This document shows positions 33,216-42,147 of a stretch of 64,000 bases of DNA, in pieces. The position numbers were made by a program, and so were the translations under genes. The notes beneath the pieces were generated by a model. That model was not told the DNA's origin. It did not search any database and saw only the letters and a list, made by a program, of their open reading frames with translations. Position 1 is the first letter of the stretch. Every line of letters starts with the position of its first letter. Source of the DNA: Nocardioides marmorisolisilvae (GTDB lineage: Bacteria > Actinomycetota > Actinomycetes > Propionibacteriales > Nocardioidaceae); assembly GCF_003725775.1 (NCBI RefSeq), contig NZ_RJSG01000001.1:310262-374261 (forward strand), written 5' to 3'.

Positions 33216-33965
33216 TTAACCCAGCAGGCCGCGCAGCAGCGCAGCGGTGTCGTCGCAGTGCTGCTCCATCGCCCGCCGCGCCTTGGTCGCGTCGCCGGCG
33301 ATGATCGCCTCGACGATGGCGCGGTGCTGGCGGCTGGAGTGGTCGATGTTGACCTCGAGGACCGGGATCGCCTGGAGCATGTCGTGCAGGCAGGCCTGCA
33401 CCTCGGTCACCGCCTCGATGGTCATCGGCGAGGCCGTCACGCTCGCGATGGCCAGGTGCAGTCGCGAGTCGGCCTGCCGGTGGGTGGCCGGGTCCTCGGC
33501 CGCGTCGACCTCGGCGAGCGAGGTCGTCAGCAGCATCTTCTCGGTGGCGCTCAGCTTCCGGCCGGCGGCGACGTAGCACGCCCCCGGCTCGACCACCCGC
33601 CTGTAGACGAGCGAGTCGAGCAGCTGCTCCCGGCGATCGGCGATCCCCGGGGAACCGCCGAGCGCCGGGATGGCGGGCCGGTAGGAGACCACCGTTCCGC
33701 CGCCGCGCCCCCGTGTCGTGCGCACCATCCCCGCCGTGCGCAAGCCTGCGATCGCCTCCCGCAGCGTTGCCCGGGACACCCCCATCCGCTCGGCGAGCTC
33801 CCGCTCGGGCGGCAGCGCCGCACCGTAGGAGAACGCGCCGAGCCGGATCGCCGTCGCGAGCTGCTCGACGCAGCCCTCGAAGGCGTGGTGTCCGCGGACG
33901 GGCCGCAGTACGACGTTCCCGAGGCGGTCCGAGGCTGTCCCCCGGGCCTTGTTGACCGCATTCAT
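33216..33965 (-). CDS. GntR/FadR-family regulator
   Basis: A 249-residue regulator: winged helix at about residues 25-95 (P-P-E-R-E-L-A-E-R-M-G-V-S-R-A-T-L-R-E-A) and a FadR-type all-helical ligand domain with His and Asp residues that often bind a metal. It lies between the permease and the synthetase, 8 and 10 bases from each, so it is cotranscribed with the pathway it probably controls. The operator is most likely in the divergent gap at 35560-35676. Confidence 0.88.
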   Translation of the reverse strand: MNAVNKARGTASDRLGNVVLRPVRGHHAFEGCVEQLATAIRLGAFSYGAALPPERELAERMGVSRATLREAIAGLRTAGMVRTTRGRGGGTVVSYRPAIPALGGSPGIADRREQLLDSLVYRRVVEPGACYVAAGRKLSATEKMLLTTSLAEVDAAEDPATHRQADSRLHLAIASVTASPMTIEAVTEVQACLHDMLQAIPVLEVNIDHSSRQHRAIVEAIIAGDATKARRAMEQHCDDTAALLRGLLG

Positions 33966-33975
33966 GTTTTCGAGC

Positions 33976-35559
33976 CTAGGTCGACGTGGGAACTCCGGCG
34001 CCGGGCTCGTCCACCGTGCGGATCGGGCCCTTGAACCAGTTCTTGGCGGAGACCTGCCACCAGATCGTGATGCCCACGAGAACCGCGACCAGCACGATCG
34101 GCGAGTAGTTCACCGACTTCCAGGTGAAGTTGTCGTCGAACGGGTTGCCGGTGTTGACGTTCGGGAGCATCAGGTAGATCGAGACGATGACGATCTCAGC
34201 CACGGCGACCGGATTCATCCACTTGTACTTCGACCCGTTGTTCCACTCGCCGGCCTCGAAGTTCTCGCCGTGCCGGTAGCGCAGCCAGATCGGGATCGCG
34301 AACGACAGGTACAACCCGAGCACCGCGATCGAGGTGACCGCGAAGAAGGCGATCGGGAGCGGCACGCCGCCGACGTCGACCTTGATGAGCGCCGGCAGGG
34401 TCAGCAGCATCGCAAGCACGCCGACCAGCATCACTGCGTTCGCCGGAACCTTGTTGGCCGAGAGCTGCGACCAGCGCCGGTGACCCGGCACCGCACCGTC
34501 ACGGCTGAAGGCGTAGGTCATCCGCGAGGCCGAGGTCATGCACGAGACCGCGCAGAACAGCTGACCGGCCGCAGAGATGAACAGAACCGTGCCGGCCCAG
34601 TTCGTCCCCATCGCGGCGACGAAGATCGGCTGGACACCAGCATTGCCGAGAGCGTCGTTCGGCTTGCCGTTCGCCATGTTCGGGACGGCGAACACGACAC
34701 AGAGCAGCAGGATGTAGCCGCCGACCGCCGAGTACAGGATCGACTGCCAGATGCCCTTGGCCGCGCCCATCGAGGCGCTCTTGGTCTCCTCGGACAGGTG
34801 CGCGCAGGCGTCGAAGCCGGTGATCGTGTACTGCGTCAGCAGGAAGCCCATCGGGATCACGACGAAGAAGAAGAACGAGCTCGACGTCCCGTGCCCGTAG
34901 CCGCCGGCACTGATCCGGTGCGCGAACACGTAGCCGAAGTCCTGGTGGGTGTCCGGGACGATCAGCAGGATCGCCACGATCGCCGTCGCACCGGCCACGT
35001 GCCACCACACCGAGATGTTGTTGAGGATCGCCATCAGGTGACCGCTGAAGATGTTCAGCACCGCGGCGATCAGGAGCACGATCACGAAGATGATGAAGAC
35101 CCGGGTCAACGAGTAGTTGTCACTCCACGACGTGGACCAGGTGTCCAGGGTCAGGTCGATGAAGGTGGCGCAGCCGTAGGCCACACCCGCCGTCACCGCG
35201 ACCAGGCCGACCAGGTTGAGCCAGCCGGTGTAGAACCCCGCGCGCGCTCCGCCGAGCTTGGAGGCCCACCAGTAGATGCCACCCGAGGTCGGGTACGCCG
35301 AGACCAGCTCGGACATCGTGAACCCGATGATCAGGATGAAGATCGAGACGATCGGCCACGACCACGAGATCGAGACCGGGCCGCCGGAGTACCAGGCCAC
35401 ACCGAAGTTGGTGAAGCAGCCGGCCAGGATCGAGATGATCGAGAAGGAGATCGCGAAGTTCGAGAAGCCGGACCAGCTGCGCGACAGGTCCTGGCTGTAG
35501 CCAAGCTCTGCGAGGCGCTTCGCGTCCGCGTCCAGGTTCGGGTCTTCGGTGACAGCCAT
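33976..35559 (-). CDS. APC-family amino acid/amine permease
   Basis: A 527-residue integral membrane protein with about 12 membrane segments of the amino acid-polyamine-organocation superfamily. The TM1 unwound region S-F-S-I-I-S-I-L-A-G and the conserved S-G-G-I-Y-W-W are visible. First gene of the operon; ATG at 35559 with GAGGAA upstream, while the much longer open frame reads into the divergent gene and is rejected. It should bring the amine into the cell: ethanolamine, putrescine or a related compound. Confidence 0.9.
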   Translation of the reverse strand: MAVTEDPNLDADAKRLAELGYSQDLSRSWSGFSNFAISFSIISILAGCFTNFGVAWYSGGPVSISWSWPIVSIFILIIGFTMSELVSAYPTSGGIYWWASKLGGARAGFYTGWLNLVGLVAVTAGVAYGCATFIDLTLDTWSTSWSDNYSLTRVFIIFVIVLLIAAVLNIFSGHLMAILNNISVWWHVAGATAIVAILLIVPDTHQDFGYVFAHRISAGGYGHGTSSSFFFFVVIPMGFLLTQYTITGFDACAHLSEETKSASMGAAKGIWQSILYSAVGGYILLLCVVFAVPNMANGKPNDALGNAGVQPIFVAAMGTNWAGTVLFISAAGQLFCAVSCMTSASRMTYAFSRDGAVPGHRRWSQLSANKVPANAVMLVGVLAMLLTLPALIKVDVGGVPLPIAFFAVTSIAVLGLYLSFAIPIWLRYRHGENFEAGEWNNGSKYKWMNPVAVAEIVIVSIYLMLPNVNTGNPFDDNFTWKSVNYSPIVLVAVLVGITIWWQVSAKNWFKGPIRTVDEPGAGVPTST

Positions 35560-35597
35560 GACACGTTCCTCTTTCGCCGGGGGACCGCTCTTGCCAG

Positions 35598-35615
35598 GTG
35601 TGGTCCGAGTCACAC
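35598..35615. promoter_or_regulatory. inverted repeat in divergent promoter region
   Basis: GTGTG-N8-CACAC in the 117-base gap between the permease operon and the phosphotransferase gene. It is a candidate operator for the GntR-type regulator of the operon, by position only; the arms are short. Confidence 0.35.
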
Positions 35616-35676
35616 TATGCTGACAATGGCATGACCTTAGACCTTTAACAAGCACCTCGACGGAAAGGACGGTCGC

Positions 35677-36588
35677 GTGGCGGATCTCCCCCTCGACCGT
35701 CTGGCCGTCCTGGCGGGCAGGTCGTTCACGGTCACCGATCTGCCCGGCGGACTGACCAACGTGAACGTCCGGGTGCAGAGCACCGACGAGGTCGACCCGC
35801 CGCTCGACCTGGTCGTCCGCTGCTCCGGCAACGACCCCGGTCTGCTCGACATCGACCGCGACGCCGAGCACCGCAACACCGCCGCGGCGGCCGAGGCCGG
35901 GGTCGGCGCTCCGGTGCTGGAGTACCGCGAGGACCTGCACATGCTGGCCATCGGGTTCCTGCCCGGGCACGCGCTGGTCGACGCCGACTTCTCCGACACC
36001 GACGTGCTCACCCGCGCGGCGACGGCGGTGCGGGCCCTGCACGAAGGTCCGCGCTTCGTGAACGACTTCGACATGTTCGCCCGCCAGGCCGGCTACCTGG
36101 CGACCATCAAGGAGCGCGGCTACCGGCTGCCCTCGTCGTACGACGCCTACGCCGAGGACTGGACCGAGGTGCAACTCGCGCTGGCCGCCCAGCCCCGGCC
36201 GACGGTGCCGTGCAACAACGACCTGCTCGCCGCGAACTTCATCGACGACGGCACCAAGGTCTGGCTGATCGACTACGAGTACTCCGGCAACAACGACGCC
36301 TGCTTCGAGCTCGGCAACACCGCCAACGAGTGCCAGTTCAGCGCCGAGCTCACCGAGGCGTGGACCGAGGCGTACTTCGGCGACCCGACCCCGGCCGATC
36401 GCGCCCGCGTACGGTTGCAGGCGCTGTGCAGCGCCTACGGCTGGTCGTTGTGGGGCTTCATCCAGTCCGCGACCAGCGACCTCGACTTCGACTTCTGGTC
36501 CTGGGGGCTCGAGCGCTTCGAGCGGGCCGCGGCCACGTTCGAGGACCCGTCCTTCGACCGTCTTCTCGGAGAGGTCGTCGATGGCTGA
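35677..36588 (+). CDS. choline-kinase-like phosphotransferase
   Basis: A 303-residue protein-kinase-fold small-molecule kinase of the APH/choline kinase group. The catalytic loop reads C-N-N-D-L-L-A-A-N-F with Asp182 and Asn187 (an N replaces the usual H-G), and the metal-binding Asp199 lies in I-D-Y-E-Y-S-G, as in choline/ethanolamine kinases. The GTG start follows AAGGAC. It overlaps the next gene by 8 bases, so the two act together; with a dimethylglycine-dehydrogenase partner, a choline- or betaine-related amino alcohol is a plausible substrate. Confidence 0.85.
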   Translation: MADLPLDRLAVLAGRSFTVTDLPGGLTNVNVRVQSTDEVDPPLDLVVRCSGNDPGLLDIDRDAEHRNTAAAAEAGVGAPVLEYREDLHMLAIGFLPGHALVDADFSDTDVLTRAATAVRALHEGPRFVNDFDMFARQAGYLATIKERGYRLPSSYDAYAEDWTEVQLALAAQPRPTVPCNNDLLAANFIDDGTKVWLIDYEYSGNNDACFELGNTANECQFSAELTEAWTEAYFGDPTPADRARVRLQALCSAYGWSLWGFIQSATSDLDFDFWSWGLERFERAAATFEDPSFDRLLGEVVDG

Positions 36589-38998
36589 GCTTCCCCAGCG
36601 CGCGCAGGTCGTCATCGTCGGCGGCGGCGTGATCGGCACCAGCGTCGCGTACCACCTGACGAAGCTCGGCTGGACCGACGTGCTGCTGCTCGAGCAGGGC
36701 CGGCTCTCCTCCGGCACCACCTGGCACGCCGCCGGTCTGGTCGGCCAGCTCCGCGCCTCGGAGAGCGGGACCCGGCTGGTGCAGTACTCGACCGCGCTCT
36801 ACGAGCGGCTCGAGGCGGAGACCGGACTGTCCACCGGGTACCGGCGCTGCGGCGGGGTCACGGTCGCGCGCAGCCAGGACCGGATGACCCAGCTGCGCCG
36901 GACCGCGGCCAACGCCGACGCCTACGGGCTCGACTGCGAGCTGCTCACCCCGGCACAGGCGCTGGACCGGTTCCCGGTGATCGCGACCGAGGACCTCGCC
37001 GGGGCGATCTGGCTCCCCGACGACGGCCGCGCCGACCCGACCGACCTGACCCAGGCGCTGGCCAAGGGCGCCCGGATGGGTGGCGCCACCATCGTCGAGA
37101 AGGTCCGGGTGCTCGACGTCCTGGTCACCGATGGCACCGCGGTCGGCGTACGGACGGACCAGGGCGACGTCGAGGCCGAGGTCGTCGTGAACTGCGCCGG
37201 GCAGTGGGCCAAGCAGGTCGGCGCGATGGCCGGCGTCAACGTGCCGCTGCACTCCGCGGAGCACTTCTACGTCGTCACCGAGCCGTTCGCCGGGATCGTG
37301 CCGGGGCTGCCGATCCTGCGCGACCCCGACGGCTACACCTACTTCAAGGAGGAGACCGGCGGCCTGGTGGTCGGCGGTTTCGAGCCCGAGGCGAAGCCGT
37401 GGGTCTCCCCGGACGAGATCCCCTACCCCTTCGAGTTCCAGCTGCTCGAGGAGGACTGGGAGCACTTCTCGTTCCTCATGGACCAGGCGATCCTGCGCAT
37501 CCCCGTGCTGGCGGAGACCGGCGTCCGGAAGTTCTACAACGGACCGGAGAGCTTCACCCCGGACAACCAGTTCCTGCTCGGTGCGGCCCCCGAGGTGCGC
37601 AACTTCTACGTCGGCGCGGGCTTCAACTCGGTCGGCATCGCCAGTGCCGGCGGGGCCGGCCGTGCGCTGGCCGAGTGGATCGTGGGCGGCGAGGCGCCGA
37701 GCGACCTGACCGCCGTCGACATCCGACGCTTCGCCCCGTTCAACGGCGACAACGGCTGGCTGCGCGAGCGGGTCGGCGAGGTCCTCGGACTCCACTACGA
37801 GATCCCGTGGCCCAACCGGGAGATGTCCTCGGCCCGGCCGCTGCGCACCTCCCCGGCGTACGACGCGACGGCGGGGGCGGGCGCGGTCTTCGGCACCAAG
37901 ATGGGCTGGGAGCGACCGCTGGTGTTCGCCCCCTCCGATGCCATCCCAGCCCTCGGCTACACCTGGGGCAAGCCGGTCTGGCTGGAGTGGTCGAGCGCCG
38001 AGCACCGCAACACCCGCGAGAACGTCACCGTCTTCGACCAGACCTCGTTCTCCAAGTACCGCGTCACCGGTCCCGACGCCGAGGCCGCCCTGCAGTGGCT
38101 GTGCACCGGCGACGTCGCGGTCGAGCCCGGTCGCACCGTCTACACCGGGATCCTCAACTCACGTGGCACCTACGAGTCCGACGTGACCGTGACCCGGATC
38201 AGCGCGGAGGAGTACTTCGTCGTCAGCAGCGCAGCCACCACCGAGCGCGACCAGGACCACGTGCGCCGCAACCTTCCCGCCGGATCGAGGACGGTCATCG
38301 CCGACGTGACCGACGACTACGCCGTCTTCGGGGTGATGGGGCCGCGGTCGCGCGACCTGCTCTCCCGCCTGACCGAGGCCGACCTGGTCGACTTCCCGTT
38401 CGGCACCAGCCGCGAGATCACCCTGGCCGGTACGACGCTGCGCGCCACCCGGATCACCTACGTCGGCGAGCTCGGCTGGGAGCTGTACGTGCCGTCAGCC
38501 GTGGCGTCCGACGTGTACGACGCGTTGATGAAGCACGGTGCCGGCCTCGGGGTGATGCCCGGCGGCTACTACGCGATCGACTCCCTACGACTCGAGAAGG
38601 GGTACCGGGCGTTCCCGCGTGACATCAACCCGGACCTCAACCCGTTGGAGGCGGGCTTGCTGTTCACCTGCAAGCTCGGCACCGACCTCGACTTCCTCGG
38701 CCGGGCCGCTCTGGGGAGGGCCCGGACCGAGGGAGCCCGAAGGAGACTCGTCTCCTTCGCGTTGGAGGACCCAGACCCCATGCTCTGGGGTGGCGAACTG
38801 GTCCTCCGCGAGGGCCGTCCCGCAGGCCAGGTCACCTCGGCCGCCTGGGGTGCGACCGTTGGTGCGGCCGTGGGGCTGGCGCTGCTCTGGGACTTCGAGG
38901 ACGGCGAGTTCGAGGTGAACGTCGGCGGACGGATCTACCCGATCAGGACGTCACGACGGCCGCTCGTCGATCCCGACGGCGTCGCCGTCAAGCAGTAG
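36581..38998 (+). CDS. dimethylglycine/sarcosine dehydrogenase-like flavoprotein with GcvT domain
   Basis: An 805-residue two-part protein. Residues 1-400 are a DAO-type FAD domain (G-G-G-V-I-G at 14-19) with T-T-W-H-A-A-G; His49 corresponds to the residue that carries covalent FAD in mammalian dimethylglycine and sarcosine dehydrogenases. From about 435 on there is a GcvT/aminomethyltransferase-like folate domain, which takes the methyl carbon to tetrahydrofolate. It oxidatively removes N-methyl groups. ATG at 36581 with GGAGAGG upstream. Its last 48 bases overlap the convergent DUF347 gene. Confidence 0.9.
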   Translation: MAELPQRAQVVIVGGGVIGTSVAYHLTKLGWTDVLLLEQGRLSSGTTWHAAGLVGQLRASESGTRLVQYSTALYERLEAETGLSTGYRRCGGVTVARSQDRMTQLRRTAANADAYGLDCELLTPAQALDRFPVIATEDLAGAIWLPDDGRADPTDLTQALAKGARMGGATIVEKVRVLDVLVTDGTAVGVRTDQGDVEAEVVVNCAGQWAKQVGAMAGVNVPLHSAEHFYVVTEPFAGIVPGLPILRDPDGYTYFKEETGGLVVGGFEPEAKPWVSPDEIPYPFEFQLLEEDWEHFSFLMDQAILRIPVLAETGVRKFYNGPESFTPDNQFLLGAAPEVRNFYVGAGFNSVGIASAGGAGRALAEWIVGGEAPSDLTAVDIRRFAPFNGDNGWLRERVGEVLGLHYEIPWPNREMSSARPLRTSPAYDATAGAGAVFGTKMGWERPLVFAPSDAIPALGYTWGKPVWLEWSSAEHRNTRENVTVFDQTSFSKYRVTGPDAEAALQWLCTGDVAVEPGRTVYTGILNSRGTYESDVTVTRISAEEYFVVSSAATTERDQDHVRRNLPAGSRTVIADVTDDYAVFGVMGPRSRDLLSRLTEADLVDFPFGTSREITLAGTTLRATRITYVGELGWELYVPSAVASDVYDALMKHGAGLGVMPGGYYAIDSLRLEKGYRAFPRDINPDLNPLEAGLLFTCKLGTDLDFLGRAALGRARTEGARRRLVSFALEDPDPMLWGGELVLREGRPAGQVTSAAWGATVGAAVGLALLWDFEDGEFEVNVGGRIYPIRTSRRPLVDPDGVAVKQ

Positions 38999-39784
38999 GT
39001 CGATCTCGGCCTCGTCGAGGTGGCTCTTGTGGGCCGCGTGGGCGCCCTCCTCGTCGCTGTGGGTCAGCGTCAGGTAGGTGACGAAGCCGGCGAAGAGCAG
39101 CAGGCCGAGTCCGGTGACCACGCCGTCGCCCCAGTTCAGGCCACCGGCGTGCGGCGGCTTGCCGAGGTAGTCGGCGACCGACGCGCCCAGCGGGCGGGTC
39201 AGCACGTAGGAACCCCAGAAGGCGACGGTGGCGTCCAGACCGCGGCGCCACAGGACCAGCGGCACCAGAATGGCCACTCCGAAGAGCACGATCGACCAGT
39301 CGAAGCCCAGGCCGATGTTGATCGCGGTGGTGTCACCGAGCGCCGTACCGAGCCCGAAGGTGAGCAGCACGGTGCCCCAGTAGAAGCGCTCGCGACGGGC
39401 GGTGGTGATCGAGTGCACCGACAGGGTGCCCTCGCTGCGCTTCCACCAGGTCAGCAGACCGCAGAGCGCGAGGAAGTAGAGGACCGAGTCGACGTAGTAC
39501 GGCGTCCCGAGGGCGACGTGCGGGCCGTCCGCGATCATCGTGCCGAACAGCGCGACCATCAGCACCGTCACCCAGTAGCGCACCGGGTGGTACGTCTCCG
39601 CCTTCAGCTGGTACCGCAGCGCGAGGAAGAAGCCGCCGATGCCGACCAGTGCGGCCAGCGGGATGCTGACCGTGCCCAGGAAGTCGGCACCGGACTCACC
39701 GATCGCGGTCGTGAGCAGCTTGACCACCCAGAAGAGCAGGAAGACCTCAGGCACCTTCGGCGCGCGGAACACTCGAGACGTCAT
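38951..39784 (-). CDS. DUF347-type multipass membrane protein
   Basis: A 277-residue membrane protein with about eight hydrophobic segments. Two internal copies of the DUF347 repeat can be seen: F-W-V-V-K-L-L-T-T-A-I-G-E (about 18-30) and F-Y-W-G-T-V-L-L-T-F-G-L-G-T (mid-protein), plus a third weaker copy. The family (COG4705) has no settled function. The C-terminal 40 residues are acidic and cytoplasmic-looking. It stands alone, convergent with the dehydrogenase gene. Confidence 0.8.
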   Translation of the reverse strand: MTSRVFRAPKVPEVFLLFWVVKLLTTAIGESGADFLGTVSIPLAALVGIGGFFLALRYQLKAETYHPVRYWVTVLMVALFGTMIADGPHVALGTPYYVDSVLYFLALCGLLTWWKRSEGTLSVHSITTARRERFYWGTVLLTFGLGTALGDTTAINIGLGFDWSIVLFGVAILVPLVLWRRGLDATVAFWGSYVLTRPLGASVADYLGKPPHAGGLNWGDGVVTGLGLLLFAGFVTYLTLTHSDEEGAHAAHKSHLDEAEIDLLLDGDAVGIDERPS

Positions 39785-39835
39785 GGTCGCCGACCGTAGG
39801 TGCTGCGACCTGACCGCAACCTGACTGAACGAAAC

Positions 39836-40528
39836 CTAAGAAAGCCTGCGGTAGACCCCGTCGTCCCGGGGTTCGACGCCGATCAGGCGGTCGTCCCGGT
39901 CGTACAACGGCGTCGGCAAGCCGCCCTCACCCGCCGAGGCGTACCCGGTGCTCACCACCTCGAACGCAGCCGCCGCCGAGGTGTCGGAGAACCGGAAGTT
40001 CGCGTGCCGGATCACCAGCAGCCCACCGGGTCGCACACTCGCGGCCAGCCCGCCGACCGTGCGGTCGAAGTCGGCGAACGCCAGCACCCCGGCACAGCTC
40101 GGGGGCGCATCGTTGAGGGCGGCGTGCCGGAACACGGCCAGGGCCAGCACCACGTCGTACGAGGCGTCCGGCGCCTCGCCGCCGCGCGCCACGGTGGTGC
40201 GCGCATCCCCGGCGACGCGACGCCGTGCCTTGCGCACCGCCAGCGGGTTGACGTCGACGCCGTGGATGCTCGCGCCCGGGAACGCCGCACGCAGGCTGAC
40301 CAGCTCCTCACCCGTCGAGCAGCCGAAGGACAGGATCCGCGGAGTCTCGGTCGTGAGTGCGTCGGCGACGGCCCGGAACTCGTCGGGGTACCGGTTCGCC
40401 GAGGTCGTCGTGTACGGCTGGAAGAGGTTCTTCGGCTTGGTGATGATCGCAACCGCGGCCTCGCGGCGCTCCCCGCCCACGGCCAGGGCCTTGGCCAGGG
40501 TCAGGGCCTCACGGACGCGCACCCGCAC
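39836..40528 (-). CDS. SAM-dependent methyltransferase
   Basis: A 230-residue class I methyltransferase. SAM motif I is I-L-S-F-G-C-S-T-G-E-E (65-75), followed by an acidic end of strand 2 in I-H-G-V-D-V-N and the N-P-L-A-V-R-K-A-R-R helix, as in CheR-like enzymes. No chemotaxis genes are near. The GTG at 40528 is the first good start; nothing lies between it and the divergent DUF2231 gene beyond about 50 bases of shared promoter region. Substrate unknown. Confidence 0.8.
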   Translation of the reverse strand: MRVRVREALTLAKALAVGGERREAAVAIITKPKNLFQPYTTTSANRYPDEFRAVADALTTETPRILSFGCSTGEELVSLRAAFPGASIHGVDVNPLAVRKARRRVAGDARTTVARGGEAPDASYDVVLALAVFRHAALNDAPPSCAGVLAFADFDRTVGGLAASVRPGGLLVIRHANFRFSDTSAAAAFEVVSTGYASAGEGGLPTPLYDRDDRLIGVEPRDDGVYRRLS

Positions 40529-40579
40529 AGTCTGGCACCGGTCAGGAGCAAGTCAGGTTCGGTCGGGCATCCTGGGCGC

Positions 40580-41032
40580 ATGTTCGACCTCATCAACGGC
40601 ATTCCCATCCACCCGCTCGTGGTGCACGCGGTGGTCGTGCTGCTGCCGCTGGCGATCCTCGGCACCATCGCGATCGCGTTCCGCGAGACCTGGCGAAAGG
40701 CCTACGGCCACCTGGTGCTGGCCTGCGCAGCCGTCGCCACCGCGCTGATCCCGGTGGCCACCTCGAGCGGCGAGGCGCTGGAGAAGCACGTCGGGGACCC
40801 GGGCAAGCACGCCCAGCTCGGCGACCAGCTGATCTGGTTCGCCCTGCCGCTGCTGGCGCTCGACCTGGCGCTCGTCTACCTGACCCGGCGCCCGCCGGCC
40901 AAGGGCACCGCGCTCAAAGCCGTCGCTGCGCTGAGCATCGTGGCGGCGGTCGCCGCCGGCGTGCAGGTCTACCGGGTCGGCGACTCAGGGGCGCGCGCCG
41001 CCTGGGGTGACCAGGTCTCCTCGCACGGCTGA
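40580..41032 (+). CDS. DUF2231 membrane protein
   Basis: A 150-residue protein with four membrane segments. The opening I-N-G-I-P-I-H-P-L-V-V-H-A with two His in the first helix is the signature of DUF2231, a family with possible haem or redox links. The open frame extends far upstream over the methyltransferase gene, but the ATG at 40580 gives the family N-terminus. Its stop is 5 bases from that of the convergent SGNH gene. Confidence 0.85.
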   Translation: MFDLINGIPIHPLVVHAVVVLLPLAILGTIAIAFRETWRKAYGHLVLACAAVATALIPVATSSGEALEKHVGDPGKHAQLGDQLIWFALPLLALDLALVYLTRRPPAKGTALKAVAALSIVAAVAAGVQVYRVGDSGARAAWGDQVSSHG

Positions 41033-41037
41033 GGTCG

Positions 41038-41892
41038 TCAGGACCTCATCGCCGCGGCCACGATCCGGGCCTGACCGGCGGCGCCGTCCGGACCCGGGTG
41101 GATCGGCTGGCCGGACAGCGGCGGCTCGATCCACCGCACGCCGGCGGGCTGGCACACGTCGTGACCGATCGACGGGGCGTAGGTGTCGATGAACCGGGCA
41201 CCGTGCAGCGCAGCCTGCTGCGCCAGCATCGTGTTGATGTGCTTCTCCACCCCGTTCATGTACGCCGTGTCGCCGGTCGTGAGCGGCATCTTGGCGTAGC
41301 ACCGTCCGGACTGCGGAAGGATGTCGAGGTAGCCGACGACGTAGAGGACGGCGTGCGGCGAGCGCTGGTGAATGGCGTCGAGGGCAGCACCGATCGCGGG
41401 CGCATCCGCCTCGATGAGCCGGTCGAACCGGTCGCCGTACTTCTGCTTGCAGGGCGCCCCGAGGTCGAGCAGGGCCACCGGCGCGAACGCACCGCAGGCG
41501 GCGATCGCCCCGGCGAACAGGAAGCTGTCGTTGCCACCCATCCCGAGGGTGACCACCGACTCGGTCCCGTTGAGCGCGTCGAGCTGCGGGGCCACTCCCG
41601 GGTACTGGGACTTGGTCAGGTTGCCGGTCGTGGCGCCCCCACAAGTGACGTCGGTGAGCGAGAGCCCGAGATCAGCGGCGACGAGCTTCGGGTAGTTGCG
41701 GGCGGACTGGAGGCAGAACGGGTAGCTGCCCTTGGCCAGCGGCCCGACGCCGGAGTCGGCGGAGTAGGAGTCACCGAGTGCGACGTACCGGCCGCCCGGG
41801 CTGACCTCCGCGGCGGCGTGCTGCGGCGCGAGCAGAACCGCCGCGAGCAGTGCCGCGGCGAGCAGCGAGGTCCCGGTCCGACTCCTGGTCAT
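41038..41892 (-). CDS. secreted SGNH/GDSL hydrolase
   Basis: A 284-residue exported esterase. The signal peptide has a hydrophobic core at about 9-22 and a cleavage site after A-A-A near 28. Block I is A-L-G-D-S-Y-S (nucleophile Ser42), G-G-N-D is block III, and the base is His265 in Q-P-I-H-P. The Asp that usually precedes that His is missing, as in Ser-His dyad enzymes of Streptomyces. Six or more Cys in the mature protein suggest disulfides. Confidence 0.87.
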   Translation of the reverse strand: MTRSRTGTSLLAAALLAAVLLAPQHAAAEVSPGGRYVALGDSYSADSGVGPLAKGSYPFCLQSARNYPKLVAADLGLSLTDVTCGGATTGNLTKSQYPGVAPQLDALNGTESVVTLGMGGNDSFLFAGAIAACGAFAPVALLDLGAPCKQKYGDRFDRLIEADAPAIGAALDAIHQRSPHAVLYVVGYLDILPQSGRCYAKMPLTTGDTAYMNGVEKHINTMLAQQAALHGARFIDTYAPSIGHDVCQPAGVRWIEPPLSGQPIHPGPDGAAGQARIVAAAMRS

Positions 41893-41927
41893 CGCCCGTT
41901 TCTACCGCATCGGCCGGAAACGCACGA

Positions 41928-41949
41928 GACCCCCACCGTGGTGGGGGTC
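41928..41949. terminator. hairpin downstream of tRNA-Tyr
   Basis: GACCCCCACC-GT-GGTGGGGGTC, a perfect 10-base stem 24 bases behind the 3' end of the tRNA on its strand. It probably ends tRNA transcription; there is no clear U tract. It also lies between the tRNA and the signal-peptide end of the SGNH gene on the same strand. Confidence 0.7.
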
Positions 41950-41972
41950 CGGCGACTGGAGACCTGTTCCAG

Positions 41973-42053
41973 TGGCAGGTAGAGGATTCGAACCTCTGAA
42001 GCTTTCGCGACGGATTTACAGTCCGCTCCCATTGGCCGCTCGGGCAACCTGCC
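41973..42053 (-). tRNA. tRNA-Tyr (GTA)
   Basis: On the minus strand the acceptor stem GGCAGGT pairs with ACCTGCC, followed by discriminator A. The anticodon loop ACTGTAAAT holds GTA. A long variable arm, as expected for actinobacterial tRNA-Tyr, and the T loop GGTTCGAATCC are present. CCA is not encoded; the length is 81 bases. Confidence 0.95.
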
Positions 42054-42147
42054 AGGGTCTGCCACCCGCCCGTTAGGGTGAGCAGCGCAGCCGAGGATAG
42101 CGCAGCACCGGCGGTAGGGATAAATCGCACCAGGAGGTAGCAGGACC

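Noticed and set aside
33976-36720. 914-codon minus-strand frame that would extend the permease
   Set aside because: The first 387 codons lie opposite the phosphotransferase and dehydrogenase genes; the permease family start and a ribosome binding site are at 35559.
41973-42053. Integration site at tRNA-Tyr
   Set aside because: No duplicate of the tRNA 3' end and no integrase gene is nearby; both flanks hold ordinary genes.
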